Shown here piece by piece: positions 24,782-33,917 of a stretch of DNA of 64,000 nt. This DNA is from Bacteroides thetaiotaomicron VPI-5482 (GTDB lineage Bacteria > Bacteroidota > Bacteroidia > Bacteroidales > Bacteroidaceae), in contig NC_004663.1 in assembly GCF_000011065.1 (NCBI RefSeq), positions 2,604,001-2,668,000 on the forward strand. The letters run 5' to 3'. The translations under genes and the position numbers were made by a program. The stretch's first letter is position 1. Every line of letters begins with the position of its first letter. The notes under the pieces are model-generated. The model made no database searches and was not told the DNA's origin. It worked only from the letters and a program-made list of their open reading frames with translations.

Positions 24782-25759
24782 TTATAGTGAATTACGAATA
24801 TTTAAATTCCAAGGATTCTCAATTGTCTCAATCGTTTTTTTATTAATAAGAGAAGCCATCGTGCGTCCCATCAATTTGAAATCAGTAGAAAGAGTAGTAA
24901 TCCCTCCTGCCAGCACTTCTTTCAAAGGGGTATCATTATAAGATATAATACCGAAATCTTTTCCCGGAACTAACTGCTGACGGTCAGCCTGCTTCAACAA
25001 ATTGACCAAGTCTCTATCATTAACAACCATAAACACCTCCTGCTTTACAATCTCCCTTCCCTGAATTTCGCCAATGCACTCATGCGTAAAGCCATGCTCT
25101 TTACAAAAAGCCCGTAATCCGTCATAACGTTCAAAAGGTTCTTTCGAATCTTTCTGAACCATTACAATATGCTTGTACTTTCGCAAGTTGGACAGACCAT
25201 ACACTAATGCTTCATAAGTATCTTTTTCAAAGTTCTGGAATACAGACGAATATTTCCCTTTCAATTCCGAGTGATAATGATCGAGTAGAAATACGTTTCC
25301 GGATAAACTCTCCAGTAAAGGACCAATATCGGCAAATTTGCCGGACATTATAATATAGGTAGTATATTTATGGTTTGCATTATTCACCAAAGTCTCAAAC
25401 ACCTTCCGATTATAGTTATGAAAATAAAGATCAACAGTAGCTGAATTGCCTACTGTCTCCATAAAAGAATTATAAATATCTTCTTTAAATTCATTGAACT
25501 CATTGAAAAGCAGAAATATATTGTGTTTGAACGGAACACGCGTACTTACGATATAATACCCGACTCCAGGATTCGATTTAATGATACCTCTCGATTTCAA
25601 TTCTCGTATTCCGGAAAAAACAGTATCACGAGACAAGCCGTACATTTCTCTAAATTCATTAAGAGAAGGTATCCAGGCACCTTTCTTTAATCGTCCTTCA
25701 TTAATCCCGTCGATCACATAATCAACTACCAACTTATATTTTGATTTATTGCTTTTCAT
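24782..25759 (-). CDS. GntR-family regulator with periplasmic-binding-like sensor domain
   Basis: A 325-residue transcription factor. Residues 1-75 form a GntR winged helix (YVIDGINEGRLKKGAWIPSLNEF, LSRDTVFSGIRELKSRGII). Residues 80-325 resemble the LacI/ribose-binding sensor fold (HNIFLLFNEFNEFKEDIYNSF, GLSNLRKYKHIVMVQ, DFGIISYNDTPLKEVLAGGITTL). Such proteins respond to a sugar. The gene is divergent from a GH127 arabinofuranosidase-type gene, with palindromic operator-like sequences between them, so it probably represses that gene until a pentose-containing sugar appears. The -7 box at 25777-25784 supports the start at 25759 and a very short 5' leader. Confidence 0.88.
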   Translation of the reverse strand: MKSNKSKYKLVVDYVIDGINEGRLKKGAWIPSLNEFREMYGLSRDTVFSGIRELKSRGIIKSNPGVGYYIVSTRVPFKHNIFLLFNEFNEFKEDIYNSFMETVGNSATVDLYFHNYNRKVFETLVNNANHKYTTYIIMSGKFADIGPLLESLSGNVFLLDHYHSELKGKYSSVFQNFEKDTYEALVYGLSNLRKYKHIVMVQKDSKEPFERYDGLRAFCKEHGFTHECIGEIQGREIVKQEVFMVVNDRDLVNLLKQADRQQLVPGKDFGIISYNDTPLKEVLAGGITTLSTDFKLMGRTMASLINKKTIETIENPWNLNIRNSL

Positions 25760-25776
25760 CGTTCGTTATTTTTGCG

Positions 25777-25874
25777 CAAAGATACAAATATCACAGCCAT
25801 ACTGGTACGGAGTGGTATGTGTTTTACAACATACAGACCAGTTCGTACTAGTCAAAAAGAATATTCTATCTTTG
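25777..25874. promoter_or_regulatory. Divergent promoters with paired operator-like repeats
   Basis: The minus-strand -7 box TATCTTTG is at plus 25777-25784 (GntR gene) and the plus-strand TATCTTTG is at 25867-25874 (GH127 gene). Between them lie two inverted copies of one sequence. ACTGGTACGGAGTGG starts at 25801; its inverted relative (ACTAGTACGAACTGG on the minus strand) occupies 25838-25852, and both continue into a TATGT/ACATA end. Each copy sits over the expected -33 region of one promoter, a good arrangement for repression of both genes by the GntR protein. Confidence 0.65.
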
Positions 25875-25925
25875 CGGCAGATTCATCTTCATATAAATTA
25901 GAAAGTTAAACATAAAGTTAGAAAC

Positions 25926-27989
25926 ATGAAAAGTACAAATCTACTTAAATCCTTGGCAGTTATAGCAACACTATCCGGAACTCCACATAGCGCGGTACAA
26001 GGACAGACTGGGAAAGTACAATTTGCGAACATTGAAAACGTAAAAGTGAACGACGCATTCTGGAGCCCCAAATTTAAAACATGGAATGAAGTAACCATCA
26101 ATGATGTACTAAACAAATTCGAGGGTAAACACACCAACGCCCCGGAACAGCACAATGCTTTCTGTAATTTTGATAAAGTGGCCAAAGGTGAACGTGGCAC
26201 ACAGGGACACTTCGGAGAGCCGTGGTTCGACGGACTTATCTATGAATCGATTCGGGGTATTGCAGATTATCTGGTCATGTATCCGGATAAAGAACTGGAA
26301 ACACGTATTGACAGATATATCGACCGTATCGAAGCAGCACAAATGACAGAACCAACCGGATACTTAGAGACTTATACACTTCTGAAAGAACCGGAACACC
26401 GTTGGGGAGACAATGGTGGTTTCCTCCGGTGGCAACACGATGTGTATAATGCCGGCATGATGATTGAAGCCGCTGTGCATTACTACAAAGCAACCGGAAA
26501 AACCAAACTGTTGGAAGTCGCCACCCGCTATACAAATTACATGGCAGACTATATGGGACCAGCACCCAAGAAAAATATTGTTCCCTCTCACTCCGGCCCG
26601 GAAGAAGCCATTATCAAACTATACTGGCTATTCAAAGAACAACCGGAACTTAAAAAACAATTATCAGTGTCCGTAAATGAAGACGCTTACTGGAAGCTAG
26701 CTACTTTCTGGATTGAAAACAGAGGGCATCATTGTGGCTATCCTTTATGGTTGACTTGGGGCAATGGCAAATCCGAAAAATGGATCAGAGATGCCCAATA
26801 TAATGCTCCTGAGCATGGCGAGCATAGTCGTCCGACATGGGGAGATTATGCTCAAGACTCAATTCCGGTATTTGAGCAACAAACCATTGAAGGACATGCC
26901 GTACGCGCCACACTATTAGCAACTGGTATCACTACTGCCGCTTTGGAAAATCATTCACCTAAATATATAGAAACAGCCAAGCGCCTTTGGGACAATATGA
27001 CCGGTAGACGTATGTTCATCACAGGAGGAGTCGGCGCTATCCACGAAGACGAAAAATTCGGTCCAGACTTTTTCCTTCCTCCGGGTGCCTATCTGGAAAC
27101 TTGTGCTGCCATTGGCGCCGGATTCTTTAGCCAAAGAATGAACGAGCTAACCGGTAAAGGAATGTATATGGACGAACTGGAACGCGTTCTATACAACAGT
27201 TTGCTTACCGCAGTTTCACTCAAAGGAGACAATTATACCTATCAGAATCCCTTAAACGCAGAGAAACATAATCGTTGGGAATGGCATGGTTGCCCTTGCT
27301 GTCCTCCAATGTTCTTGAAAATCACATCTGCTCTTCCGGGATTCATCTATGCATCAGACAAAAAAGGAGTTTATATTAACCTGTTCATAGGCAGTGAAAC
27401 AGAAATCAAGCTTTCTTCCAAAAACAGCGTACAATTAAAACAAGAAACATCCTACCCTTGGAAAGGCAAAGTCAATATTTCCGTAAATCCACAGAAAACA
27501 GACAAATTTCCGATTAAAGTACGTATCCCGGGATGGGCACAAGGCATTGAGAATCCATACGAGCTTTATCAATCAAACTTAAAAGGAGCGCCCCAACTGT
27601 TCGTCAATGGGAAATCTGTTCCAATTAAAATCGTTGACGGTTATGCCGAAATCAATAGAAAGTGGCAGAAAGGAGACCTAATCGAGCTTGAACTACCTAT
27701 ACAACCCCGCATCATCACCGCACATACTAACACAAAAGATTTGAGCAACACAGTTTGTATAGCTTCCGGTCCTATCATCTACTGTTTTGAAGACGTAGAT
27801 AATCCGGATTTCAAAGATTTCCGATTAGACACAAATGCTCCATTGGAAATCATTTATCAAAAGGACTTACTGAATGGAGTGAATATAATCAAAAGTAACG
27901 GAAAAACGACTGCTATTGCTATTCCTTACTACTCGATAACTAATCGTAAAAGAGATAGCAGTCATAAAGTATGGGTACCTAAACTCTAA
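25926..27989 (+). CDS. GH127-family beta-L-arabinofuranosidase-like enzyme
   Basis: A 687-residue glycoside hydrolase with a cleavable signal peptide (ending near AVQGQ) and so periplasmic. It fits the GH127 (former DUF1680) family. The N terminus has VKVNDAFWSPKF, the barrel has DYLVMYPDKELETRID and FITGGVGAIHEDEKFG, and the zinc/catalytic elements are LETCAAIGAGFF (about residue 390) and WHGCPCCPPMFLK (about residue 455). Known members remove beta-L-arabinofuranose using a catalytic Cys and zinc. A C-terminal beta domain follows. It stands alone between the btuGB and btuFCD genes and has its own regulator. The natural substrate is not clear. Confidence 0.9.
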   Translation: MKSTNLLKSLAVIATLSGTPHSAVQGQTGKVQFANIENVKVNDAFWSPKFKTWNEVTINDVLNKFEGKHTNAPEQHNAFCNFDKVAKGERGTQGHFGEPWFDGLIYESIRGIADYLVMYPDKELETRIDRYIDRIEAAQMTEPTGYLETYTLLKEPEHRWGDNGGFLRWQHDVYNAGMMIEAAVHYYKATGKTKLLEVATRYTNYMADYMGPAPKKNIVPSHSGPEEAIIKLYWLFKEQPELKKQLSVSVNEDAYWKLATFWIENRGHHCGYPLWLTWGNGKSEKWIRDAQYNAPEHGEHSRPTWGDYAQDSIPVFEQQTIEGHAVRATLLATGITTAALENHSPKYIETAKRLWDNMTGRRMFITGGVGAIHEDEKFGPDFFLPPGAYLETCAAIGAGFFSQRMNELTGKGMYMDELERVLYNSLLTAVSLKGDNYTYQNPLNAEKHNRWEWHGCPCCPPMFLKITSALPGFIYASDKKGVYINLFIGSETEIKLSSKNSVQLKQETSYPWKGKVNISVNPQKTDKFPIKVRIPGWAQGIENPYELYQSNLKGAPQLFVNGKSVPIKIVDGYAEINRKWQKGDLIELELPIQPRIITAHTNTKDLSNTVCIASGPIIYCFEDVDNPDFKDFRLDTNAPLEIIYQKDLLNGVNIIKSNGKTTAIAIPYYSITNRKRDSSHKVWVPKL

Positions 27990-28099
27990 ATTAAGTTGTG
28001 AAGTTGTAAAGCAAACAATACCGGCACAGCCAACGTGAACGCCGTAGTATTCGTCAAATAACTTTCCGCATCAATACTGAAAAGTTAGATTCAATACAT

Positions 28100-28150
28100 T
28101 CACCTCCCAGCGAAACTTTCTCGTAAGGGAGGTGAATTTTCTTCTTTTTT
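28100..28150 (+). terminator. Intrinsic terminator after the GH127 gene
   Basis: A 10-bp perfect inverted repeat TTCACCTCCC/GGGAGGTGAA (28100-28109 and 28128-28137) is followed by a T-rich tract to 28150. The preceding 27990-28099 shows no gene and no B12 box. Confidence 0.85.
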
Positions 28151-28152
28151 AC

Positions 28153-28160
28153 TACTTTTG
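28153..28160 (+). promoter_or_regulatory. -7 promoter element of btuFCD
   Basis: TACTTTTG lies immediately after the terminator T-tract of the previous gene, so a new transcript starts here near 28167. This also rules out an alternative start at 28158 within the box. Confidence 0.6.
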
Positions 28161-28181
28161 TCCTCAGATAAAAACATCCGT

Positions 28182-29321
28182 ATGAAATTTAAATCCATTA
28201 TTTCAACTATCACGCTATTATGCCTCCTTTCTTTGGCAAGCTGCGTATACAATAAAAAAACTTCTTTGGAAGCATTCAAGCAAGACGTATACATGCCCGA
28301 ATATGCTACCGGATTCAAGATACTGGGCGCAAAGAATGCCCAAAGCACCTTGATACAAGTATCCAACCCGTGGCAGGGAGCCAAAGATGTAACAATGTCC
28401 TACTTCATCTCCCGCAATGGTGAGCTCCCCCCCGCAGGATTCACCGGACCGACCATCCCTGCCGGAGCCCAACGCATCGTATGTATGTCTTCTTCCTACA
28501 TCGCCATGCTCGACGCACTGGGACAGATGAACCGCATCGTCGCCGTATCCGGCATCAATTACATAGCCAATCCCTACATCCTCGCTCACAAAGATTCTAT
28601 CAAGGACATGGGTCCTGAAATAAACTACGAGCTGTTACTGGGATTAAAGCCGGACGTCGTACTGCTATATGGCATCGGTGATGCCCAGACAGCCGTGACA
28701 GACAAGCTGAAAGAACTCGCTATCCCTTATATGTATGTAGGAGAATATCTGGAAGAGTCACCGCTTGGCAAAGCCGAATGGCTGGTTGCCCTCTCCGAAC
28801 TGACAGACAGCCGTGACAAAGGCATCGAAGTATTCAGTGAAATCCCCAAACGCTATCAGGCACTGAAAGACCTTACCGCATCCGTAGAGCATCACCCTAC
28901 CGTGATGTTCAACACCCCGTGGAACGACAGCTGGGTGATGCCTTCCACCCAGAGCTATATGGCACAACTGGTCACTGACGCAGGAGCCGACTATATATAT
29001 AAGGAGAACACCTCCAACAGCTCCGCCCCCATCGGCCTGGAAACTGCCTACGGACTGATACAAAAAGCAGACTATTGGATCAATGTAGGCACGGCATCCA
29101 CACTGGACGAACTGAAAAACATGAATCCCAAGTTTGCCGATGCCAAATCTGTCCGTGATAAAACAGTTTATAACAACAACCTGCGGATAACCGCCACAGG
29201 AGGCAATGACTACTGGGAATCGGCAGTCGTACGTCCGGACGTCGTATTGCGTGATCTGATTCATATCTTTCATCCCGAACTTGTATCCGACTCAACCTAC
29301 TATTACAGACATCTAGAATGA
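28182..29321 (+). CDS. btuF: ABC transporter substrate-binding lipoprotein, BtuF-like
   Basis: A 379-residue lipoprotein (signal ending in LLSLASC) of the FecB/BtuF type. The binding domain has RIVCMSSSYIAMLDALGQ, RIVAVSGINYI, NYELLLGLKPDVVLLYG, VLRDLIHIFHPEL and a Trp-rich middle (FNTPWNDSWVMP). It delivers a ligand to the permease encoded next, whose start overlaps its stop by four bases. The position next to btuG-btuB makes cobalamin the most likely ligand, though siderophore or haem proteins share the fold. I chose the ATG at 28182 because the signal peptide begins there and the promoter box ends at 28160. Confidence 0.82.
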   Translation: MKFKSIISTITLLCLLSLASCVYNKKTSLEAFKQDVYMPEYATGFKILGAKNAQSTLIQVSNPWQGAKDVTMSYFISRNGELPPAGFTGPTIPAGAQRIVCMSSSYIAMLDALGQMNRIVAVSGINYIANPYILAHKDSIKDMGPEINYELLLGLKPDVVLLYGIGDAQTAVTDKLKELAIPYMYVGEYLEESPLGKAEWLVALSELTDSRDKGIEVFSEIPKRYQALKDLTASVEHHPTVMFNTPWNDSWVMPSTQSYMAQLVTDAGADYIYKENTSNSSAPIGLETAYGLIQKADYWINVGTASTLDELKNMNPKFADAKSVRDKTVYNNNLRITATGGNDYWESAVVRPDVVLRDLIHIFHPELVSDSTYYYRHLE

Positions 29322-30334
29322 AGCAACCTCGTAGACACACCACTCTTTTATTCATCACTTTGGGAATAATCGCCGTAGTCTTATTATTAATAGATATGGC
29401 GACAGGGGACACTTATATCCCCATCCCCAAAGTATGGGCCGTACTGACGGGAGGCGAATGCGACGAGATGACACGCAACATCCTTCTCTCCATCCGCTTT
29501 ATCCGGGTAGTAGTAGCAGGGTTGATAGGTATCGCCTTGTCGGTCAGCGGCCTGCAAATGCAGACCGTTTTCCAGAACCCGCTGGCAGACCCTTATCTGC
29601 TGGGAGTCAGTTCCGGTGCGGGACTCGGAGTGGCGTTGTTTATATTAGGTGCCCCGTTGCTAGGCTGGGCAGATTTCCCACTTTTGCAATCCGCCGGCAT
29701 CGTAGGTTCGGGCTGGATAGGGACCGCCGTCATCTTGCTGGGCGTAGCCATCATCAGCCGGAAAGTAAAGAATATACTGGGCGTACTGATCATGGGAGTC
29801 ATGATAGGCTACGTAGCGGGAGCCATCATCCAGATATTGCAGTATCTAAGTTCGGCGGAACAACTGAAAATGTTCACCCTGTGGTCAATGGGATCGCTCA
29901 GCCACATCACAGCCGGACAGCTGTCTATCATGATACCGGTTGTGTGCATAGGTCTGCTGCTCTCCGTAGCCTGCATCAAGTCACTGAACCTGCTCTTGCT
30001 TGGCGAAAACTACGCACGCACGATGGGCATGAGCATCAAACGCTCGCGGACGCTTGTCTTCATCTCTACAGCACTGCTGACAGGAACAGTCACCGCCTTT
30101 TGCGGCCCCGTAGGATTCATCGGACTGGCAGTGCCGCACATCACCCGGCTGCTGTTTGATAACGCCGACCACCGGATACTGATGCCGGGCACCATGCTGA
30201 CAGGACTTATCGCCATGCTGATATGCGACATCATCGCCAAGAAATTCCTGCTGCCGGTGAATTGTATCACCGCACTGCTGGGAGTTCCGGTTATTTTATG
30301 GGTAATAGGTAAAAACTTGCGTATATTCAAATGA
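29318..30334 (+). CDS. btuC: FecCD-type ABC permease, BtuC-like
   Basis: A 338-residue inner-membrane permease with about ten transmembrane helices. Family phrases are RFIRVVVAGLIGIALSVSG, LQMQTVFQNPLADPYLLGVS (the classic NPLADP motif), GVMIGYVAGAIIQILQYL and GPVGFIGLAVPHITRLLF. It overlaps btuF and btuD by four bases each (ATGA), so the three are translationally coupled. It would import corrinoid across the inner membrane, as judged from context. Its DNA looks richer in G and C than the neighbouring mannan locus. Confidence 0.88.
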   Translation: MKQPRRHTTLLFITLGIIAVVLLLIDMATGDTYIPIPKVWAVLTGGECDEMTRNILLSIRFIRVVVAGLIGIALSVSGLQMQTVFQNPLADPYLLGVSSGAGLGVALFILGAPLLGWADFPLLQSAGIVGSGWIGTAVILLGVAIISRKVKNILGVLIMGVMIGYVAGAIIQILQYLSSAEQLKMFTLWSMGSLSHITAGQLSIMIPVVCIGLLLSVACIKSLNLLLLGENYARTMGMSIKRSRTLVFISTALLTGTVTAFCGPVGFIGLAVPHITRLLFDNADHRILMPGTMLTGLIAMLICDIIAKKFLLPVNCITALLGVPVILWVIGKNLRIFK

Positions 30335-31086
30335 TTCAACTCAAAGACCTGACACTGGGATACGAACAGCGTACGCTGCTGGAAAAAGTCTCCGCCCACA
30401 TCACGGGAGGACAACTCGTCGCACTGCTCGGCAGAAACGGCACAGGAAAAAGTACACTGCTGCGTGCCGTCATGGGACTGGAAAAGCCCCAAAACGGAGA
30501 GATTATCCTGCACGGGAATAACATCGCTTCACTGAAACCGGAAGAACTGGCACGGAACATCAGCTTCGTCACCACCGACAAAGTGCGCATTGCCAACCTG
30601 CGATGCAGAGACGTCGTCGCACTGGGACGTGCTCCCTATACCAACTGGCTCGGTCAGCTGCAAGGAGAAGACAAGGAGAAGGTGGACAACGCCATGCACC
30701 TGGTAGGCATGGACAGTTATGCGGAAAAGACGATGGACAAAATGTCCGACGGAGAATGCCAACGCATCATGATAGCCCGTGCCCTTGCACAGGACACTCC
30801 TGTCATCCTGCTCGACGAACCTACCGCCTTCCTTGACTTGCCCAACCGCTACGAACTCTGTCTGCTTCTCCGGAAGCTGACGCAAAAGGAAGGAAAGTGT
30901 ATCCTGTTTTCCACACACGACCTGGACATCGCTCTCTCACTTTGCGACACAATCATGCTGATTGATAATCCTCAACTCTACAGCCTGCCTACCAATGAGA
31001 TGATAACGAGCGGACATATAGAAAGACTGTTCCATAACGAGTCAATCACATTTGACGCACAAGCCATGAAAATAAGAATCAGATAA
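30331..31086 (+). CDS. btuD: ABC transporter ATP-binding protein, BtuD-like
   Basis: A 251-residue ATPase. Walker A is GRNGTGKSTLL, the Q-loop region is ISFVTTDKVRI (with T in place of the usual Q), the signature is MSDGECQRIMIARAL, Walker B is VILLDEPTAFLD and the switch His is in STHDLD. The signature departs from LSGGQ by a D and an E, but such variants occur in this group. It powers import through the preceding permease. The next gene (MATE) starts 124 bp later behind its own promoter, so the operon probably ends here. Confidence 0.88.
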   Translation: MIQLKDLTLGYEQRTLLEKVSAHITGGQLVALLGRNGTGKSTLLRAVMGLEKPQNGEIILHGNNIASLKPEELARNISFVTTDKVRIANLRCRDVVALGRAPYTNWLGQLQGEDKEKVDNAMHLVGMDSYAEKTMDKMSDGECQRIMIARALAQDTPVILLDEPTAFLDLPNRYELCLLLRKLTQKEGKCILFSTHDLDIALSLCDTIMLIDNPQLYSLPTNEMITSGHIERLFHNESITFDAQAMKIRIR

Positions 31087-31129
31087 ATATCCCATATCCT
31101 GATTTAACAAAAACAAGCATGACAGGCGG

Positions 31130-31176
31130 AAATTATCAAATGATAATTTTAATCTCCTTACATCCATCTACCTTTG
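31130..31176 (+). promoter_or_regulatory. Promoter of the MATE gene with an overlapping palindrome
   Basis: TACCTTTG (31169-31176) is a consensus -7 box. A 9-bp inverted repeat AAATTATCA/TGATAATTT (31130-31138 and 31141-31149) covers the place where the -33 element should be, so it may be an operator, possibly for the Crp-family protein encoded downstream. Confidence 0.5.
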
Positions 31177-31209
31177 CAGATGTTTTCAACAAACTAAAAA
31201 TAAGAAGTT

Positions 31210-32565
31210 ATGAAAGATAGTATTGATTTCGGTAGTATGGACATCTCCACATTGTTTCGTAAGTTATTAGTTCCTACGGTACTGGGAATGGTATTCTCAG
31301 CTATATTCGTTATTACAGACGGCATATTCGTAGGTAAGGGAATAGGCAGTGACGCCCTAGCTGCCGTCAATATAACAGCTCCACTTTTTATGATCGCAAC
31401 AGGCATCGGACTAATGTTCGGAGTCGGAGGCTCAGTAGTCGCTTCCATCTATCTGTCTCAAGGTAAACGCAAGGCAGCAAATATCAACATTACTCAGGCT
31501 CTTGTATTCTCTACGTTCATCGTATTAGTGATGTCTGCTTTATGTTTTTGCTTCGTAGGGCCATTGGGATGCTTACTCGGAAGTTCAGACAGATTATTGC
31601 CTCTTGTCATAGAATATATGATCTGGTATCTACCCTTCCTCGTATTCTATGAGTTATTGAGCACAGGCATGTTTTTCATCCGGCTGGACGGATCTCCCAA
31701 TTATGCCATGATGTGCAATGCCATCGCAGCTATATTCAATATTATATTCGACTATATTTTCATCTTTGAATTTGGCTGGGGAATGATGGGTGCTGCCTTT
31801 GCCACCAGCCTGGGAACAGTAGTAGGTGGATTGATGACTGTAATCTATCTTACGCGGTTCTCCCGCAACATTCATTTGCATCGCATCAAGCTAAGTTTGA
31901 AAAGCCTGATGCTAACGCTCCGTAACGGTGGCTATATGATAAAACTGGGAACTTCCGCTTTCATCAGTGAGGCTTCCATCGCCTGTATGATGTTTTTAGG
32001 GAATTATGTCTTTATCCATCATCTCGGAGAAGACGGAGTAGCTGCGTTCAGCATTGCCTGCTACTTCTTCCCCATCATCTTTATGGTATACAATGCCATC
32101 GCACAATCCGCACAGCCGATTATCAGCTATAATTTCGGTGCCGGGCAACCGGATCGGGTTCGAAAAGCCCTACATCTTGCCATCCGTACAGCTTTAATTT
32201 GCGGAATCAGCTTTTTCATCATCACGTTTCTATGCCGTCAGAATATTGTTTCGTTGTTCATTGACCGAAGCTGTCCGGCCTTTGATATTGCGGTCAATGG
32301 CATTCCTTATTTTGGGGTTGGATTCATATTTTTTGCCGCCAATATGATAGGCATCGGCTATTACCAGAGCATCAGACGAGGTCAACGAGCCACCATCATC
32401 ACTCTTCTGCGGGGAGTGGTATTCATGCTGATCGGATTCTTTGTACTTCCACTTGTTTTAGGAGTACCGGGAATATGGCTGGCGGTTTCGTTGGCAGAAT
32501 TGTTAACGACTCTCTATATTATCGGAATTTATTTCAAAGATCGCTTCATGGTCCACCGACTATGA
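31210..32565 (+). CDS. MATE-family efflux transporter
   Basis: A 451-residue inner-membrane protein with about 12 hydrophobic helices in two halves, as in the MATE family of drug or metabolite exporters driven by Na+ or H+. Typical phrases are LVPTVLGMVFSAIFVITDGIFVGKG, MFGVGGSVVASIYLSQGK and AQSAQPIISYNFGAGQPDRV (the paired motif that begins the second half). It is followed after 13 bp by a Crp-family regulator gene, so the two are very likely co-transcribed. The substrate is unknown. Confidence 0.92.
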   Translation: MKDSIDFGSMDISTLFRKLLVPTVLGMVFSAIFVITDGIFVGKGIGSDALAAVNITAPLFMIATGIGLMFGVGGSVVASIYLSQGKRKAANINITQALVFSTFIVLVMSALCFCFVGPLGCLLGSSDRLLPLVIEYMIWYLPFLVFYELLSTGMFFIRLDGSPNYAMMCNAIAAIFNIIFDYIFIFEFGWGMMGAAFATSLGTVVGGLMTVIYLTRFSRNIHLHRIKLSLKSLMLTLRNGGYMIKLGTSAFISEASIACMMFLGNYVFIHHLGEDGVAAFSIACYFFPIIFMVYNAIAQSAQPIISYNFGAGQPDRVRKALHLAIRTALICGISFFIITFLCRQNIVSLFIDRSCPAFDIAVNGIPYFGVGFIFFAANMIGIGYYQSIRRGQRATIITLLRGVVFMLIGFFVLPLVLGVPGIWLAVSLAELLTTLYIIGIYFKDRFMVHRL

Positions 32566-32578
32566 GTATATTTGCAAC

Positions 32579-33142
32579 ATGGATGCATTCATTAAAAAAC
32601 TCTGCGACAAATATAAAGTATTGGAAAGTGACGTACAGACCTTACTAGGCTGTATGGAGGAAGTACATTTCAAAAAGAGAGACCTCATTGTACGTGAAGG
32701 GACAAAGAACAGCAACCTTTATTTTATAAAAACGGGAATATGGCGGGCATATTACCACAAAGACGGAGCAGATGCCACCATCTGGTTCGCTTCAGACGGA
32801 GAAGCAGCTTTCTCCGTCTGGGGATATGCAGACAATGCTTATTCACTGATTAATATTGAAGCAATGTGCGACAGTGTAGCCTACAGTATATCCCGCGCAA
32901 CCTTGAATCAATTATATCATTCTTCCATCGGACTAGCCAATCTGGGACTGCGGCTGATGGATCACCAGCTTCTTCTGCAAGAAAACTGGCTCATCAACTC
33001 CGGCAGTCCACGAGCGAAGGAACGTTACCTGACTCTTATCAAGGAGACTCCGGAACTGTTGCAATATGTGCCTTTAAAGTACATTGCATCTTATCTGTGG
33101 ATAACACCGCAGTCGCTGAGCAGGATTCGGGCATCCTTATAA
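32579..33142 (+). CDS. Crp/Fnr-family transcriptional regulator
   Basis: A 187-residue regulator. Residues 10-120 form a cyclic-nucleotide-binding-like beta roll (FKKRDLIVREGTKNSNLYFI, GEAAFSVWGY), without a clear phosphate-binding cassette, so the ligand may not be cAMP. The C terminus has a helix-turn-helix (PLKYIASYLWITPQSLSRIRASL). It follows the MATE gene directly and may control it. The stop lies only 26 bp from the end of the convergent GntR gene. Confidence 0.85.
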   Translation: MDAFIKKLCDKYKVLESDVQTLLGCMEEVHFKKRDLIVREGTKNSNLYFIKTGIWRAYYHKDGADATIWFASDGEAAFSVWGYADNAYSLINIEAMCDSVAYSISRATLNQLYHSSIGLANLGLRLMDHQLLLQENWLINSGSPRAKERYLTLIKETPELLQYVPLKYIASYLWITPQSLSRIRASL

Positions 33143-33168
33143 TCTTCACTTTTTTTATGAGTATAAGA

Positions 33169-33903
33169 TCAAATATTTCTCTCAAACTCAAGTGAATAAA
33201 TAAAACTGTCCGCACGATAATATCCTATATTCCATTCCAACGGACACCCTTCGGGATCATAAACAAACCTTTTACGCACCAAAATTGGATCTCCGACCTT
33301 TATCTCAAGCTTACCAGCAATGTACTTGTCAGCCAGCCTGGCACTAATATCTTCTTTAGAAACTTTTGCAATAGCATGATAATCTCTTTCCAATATCTCA
33401 TAAAGAGGTCTGGAGAAATCCTCACTTCCTGTTAAACCTATTTTAGGATTAAAATAGGATATAAAGTACACGAAAGGGTATTCTTGATTTCCACGTAAAC
33501 GCTCTAACTTCAGTATTCTTTTTACATCAGGAGCATTAAAAAAAAGGGCTATATCATCTGTAGGCTTTGTCCAGCTAACATGAAGTTCATAATTCATTGG
33601 TACAATTCCCAAAGTTTTCATTTCCTGTGTGAAACTCATCCAATTCTGAGCTTTGGAACATACAGCTGAATTTACAACAACTGTACCTACTCCCTTTTTC
33701 CTCATCAGCAATCCTTCGTTCACAAGGTTATTAATCGCCTGTCTCAAGGTATTACGAGATATGCCCAATTGTTTAGACAAATCAATTTCATTTGGAAGCA
33801 TTTTACCTTGTTTATATTCCTCCCCTTTGATAATAGTCCTCAACTGTTCTTCTATCTGAAGATAAAGGGGGATTGCGCTGTTATGGTTAACTAATATCTT
33901 CAT
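33169..33903 (-). CDS. GntR-family regulator with UTRA ligand domain
   Basis: A 244-residue repressor-type protein. Residues 1-75 hold a GntR winged helix (IPLYLQIEEQLRTIIKGEEY, LPNEIDLSKQLGISRNTLRQ, LVNEGLLMRKKGVGTVV). The rest is a UTRA domain of the HutC/NagR group (RILKLERLRGNQEYPFVYFI, GDPILVRKRFVYDPEGCPLEW), which binds small sugars or their phosphates. It is divergent from the mannose kinase/isomerase fusion gene and is the only regulator of the mannan locus in sight. The ATG at 33903 is preferred because the -7 box at 33918-33925 lies inside the longer reading from 33948. Confidence 0.9.
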   Translation of the reverse strand: MKILVNHNSAIPLYLQIEEQLRTIIKGEEYKQGKMLPNEIDLSKQLGISRNTLRQAINNLVNEGLLMRKKGVGTVVVNSAVCSKAQNWMSFTQEMKTLGIVPMNYELHVSWTKPTDDIALFFNAPDVKRILKLERLRGNQEYPFVYFISYFNPKIGLTGSEDFSRPLYEILERDYHAIAKVSKEDISARLADKYIAGKLEIKVGDPILVRKRFVYDPEGCPLEWNIGYYRADSFIYSLEFERNI

Positions 33904-33917
33904 GATTAACTTTTTTA

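Noticed and set aside
27990..28152. A second B12 riboswitch in front of btuFCD
   Set aside because: No B12 box or GGGA/ACAG core is present; the stretch is a terminator followed by a simple promoter.
29434..30159. A 241-codon frame overlapping btuC in another phase
   Set aside because: The btuC frame has the NPLADP and GPVGFIGLAVPH motifs; the other frame is Arg/His-rich, typical of a shadow in GC-rich DNA.
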